Shown here: in pieces, positions 17,243-17,728 of the stretch
How the letters are laid out: the number at the start of each line of letters is the position of its first letter
Position numbering within the stretch: position 1 is the first letter of the stretch
Assembly (NCBI GenBank): GCA_014885115.2
Contig: WKLE02005141.1
Span: 1-17,728, forward strand
DNA: 17,728 nt
Reading direction: 5' to 3'
DNA from: Asterionellopsis glacialis
Lineage: Eukaryota > Bacillariophyta > Plagiogrammaphyceae > Rhaphoneidales > Asterionellopsidaceae
Notes under the pieces: model-generated
Databases searched by the model: none
Seen by the model: the letters and a program-made list of their open reading frames with translations, nothing else
What the model was told of the DNA's origin: nothing
Made by a program: the position numbers and the translations under genes

Positions 17243-17728
17243 GGCCTCTCCTGAACATTATCACTGTGCTGCTGCATTTGATCTTTGCTCATTAGCCAAG
17301 CTAATAATGATTTCAAGTGTCCTGAATGCGATCTGAATGTTCATCCTTTTTGTGGTCTACTACGTGATAAATAAGATCTAACTCGTATTTGTTTTGTTTG
17401 TGCACATGGTCTTGAAATTCCTCTAGAAATCACTCCCTCACATGCACATTTTGACCTTCATTCTAGAATTGCTCACTCCCACATACTTGGCCATCTCCAT
17501 CCAGGACTTGATGGTGCTCTGCCTATGCCTTATCACCTCATGATTAGTACTAATTATTCATGTGACCCAGACCCACCATTTGGCCAGCCATCACATGAGG
17601 GAACTCCAAACCCCTCTCCCCCAGTCAATTCAGATGACCTCAATGCAAAAGACCATATGTCTGCGAAATCACAAAACAGTAATGGCCTAACAACCACCAG
17701 TGGCGTTCCATGCAGAAGCTCCTTGTGC
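17243..17728 (+). pseudogene. Cys-rich reading frame with internal stop, runs off window
   Basis: From ATG 17243 (MASPEHYHCAAA) the plus strand leads to FKCPECDLNVHPFCGLLRDK and then TAA at 17372-17374. The same frame continues open to the window end through DLTRICFVCAHGLEIPLE and a Pro/Ser/Asp/Asn-rich tail. The spacing of HC, CPEC, H, FC and CFVC suggests a small zinc-binding module of the kind found at the N-terminus of some transposon proteins and ubiquitin or PHD-like regulators. With the stop in the middle and no obvious intron to bypass it, I treat it as a broken gene or mobile-element fragment. The coding assignment of the first 25 codons is less certain than the part after FKCPEC. 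Confidence 0.4.

Noticed and set aside
1..17728. CRISPR array, bacterial operon or defence island
   Set aside because: No regularly spaced repeats are present, and introns, an LTR retroelement and very long disordered proteins show the sequence is eukaryotic.

Overview
The window looks like nuclear DNA from a diatom, most likely a pennate species. Three things point there. (a) A Ty1/copia-type retroelement whose protein signatures resemble the diatom CoDi lineages. (b) A very long host gene with short (78-90 bp) GT-AG introns. (c) Repeat and zinc-type modules that I recognise from memory as recurring in diatom proteins of unknown function. No homology search was possible, so the species is not assigned and all family calls rest on pattern recognition.

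Layout. Positions 1-6158 are the 5' part of a minus-strand Ty1/copia element cut by the left window edge. Its 5' LTR is 5865-6158 (294 bp, 7-bp perfect inverted ends), with a primer-binding-site candidate at 5855-5864. A single translation frame runs leftward from ATG 5547 through an unusually long Gag, a CCHC zinc knuckle, an aspartic protease and the C-terminal end of integrase, then into the integrase/RT linker. The element is dead: the frame carries seven nonsense codons (six TGA, one TAA), two frame changes and an apparent deletion of the integrase catalytic core. RT, RNase H and the 3' LTR would lie beyond position 1.

Positions 6159-7494 hold about 450 bp of AT-rich spacer and then a decayed plus-strand pseudogene (6612 to about 7425) in three successive frames. 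Positions 7495-15900 hold one large intact minus-strand gene: four exons and three introns, all phase-consistent, giving a predicted protein of 2717 aa. The protein has a long Gln/Pro/Ser/Thr-rich N-terminus, a basic NLS-like cluster, at least four diverged copies of a helical repeat of about 75 aa, a long helical C-terminal part, and a Cys/His module near the end. It is probably nuclear, with unknown biochemical function.

Positions 15901-17242 are non-coding and AT-rich. They contain a possible 5' leader exon for the large gene on the minus strand and a promoter-like site on the plus strand (a palindromic CRE-like TGACG/CGTCA pair followed by a TATA box). The right edge (from about 17243) carries a broken plus-strand Cys-rich reading frame that runs off the window.

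The most novel object is the 2717-aa protein. No operon-like, CRISPR or other defence system is present. The intergenic DNA is a graveyard of a retroelement and gene fragments around a single large functional gene.
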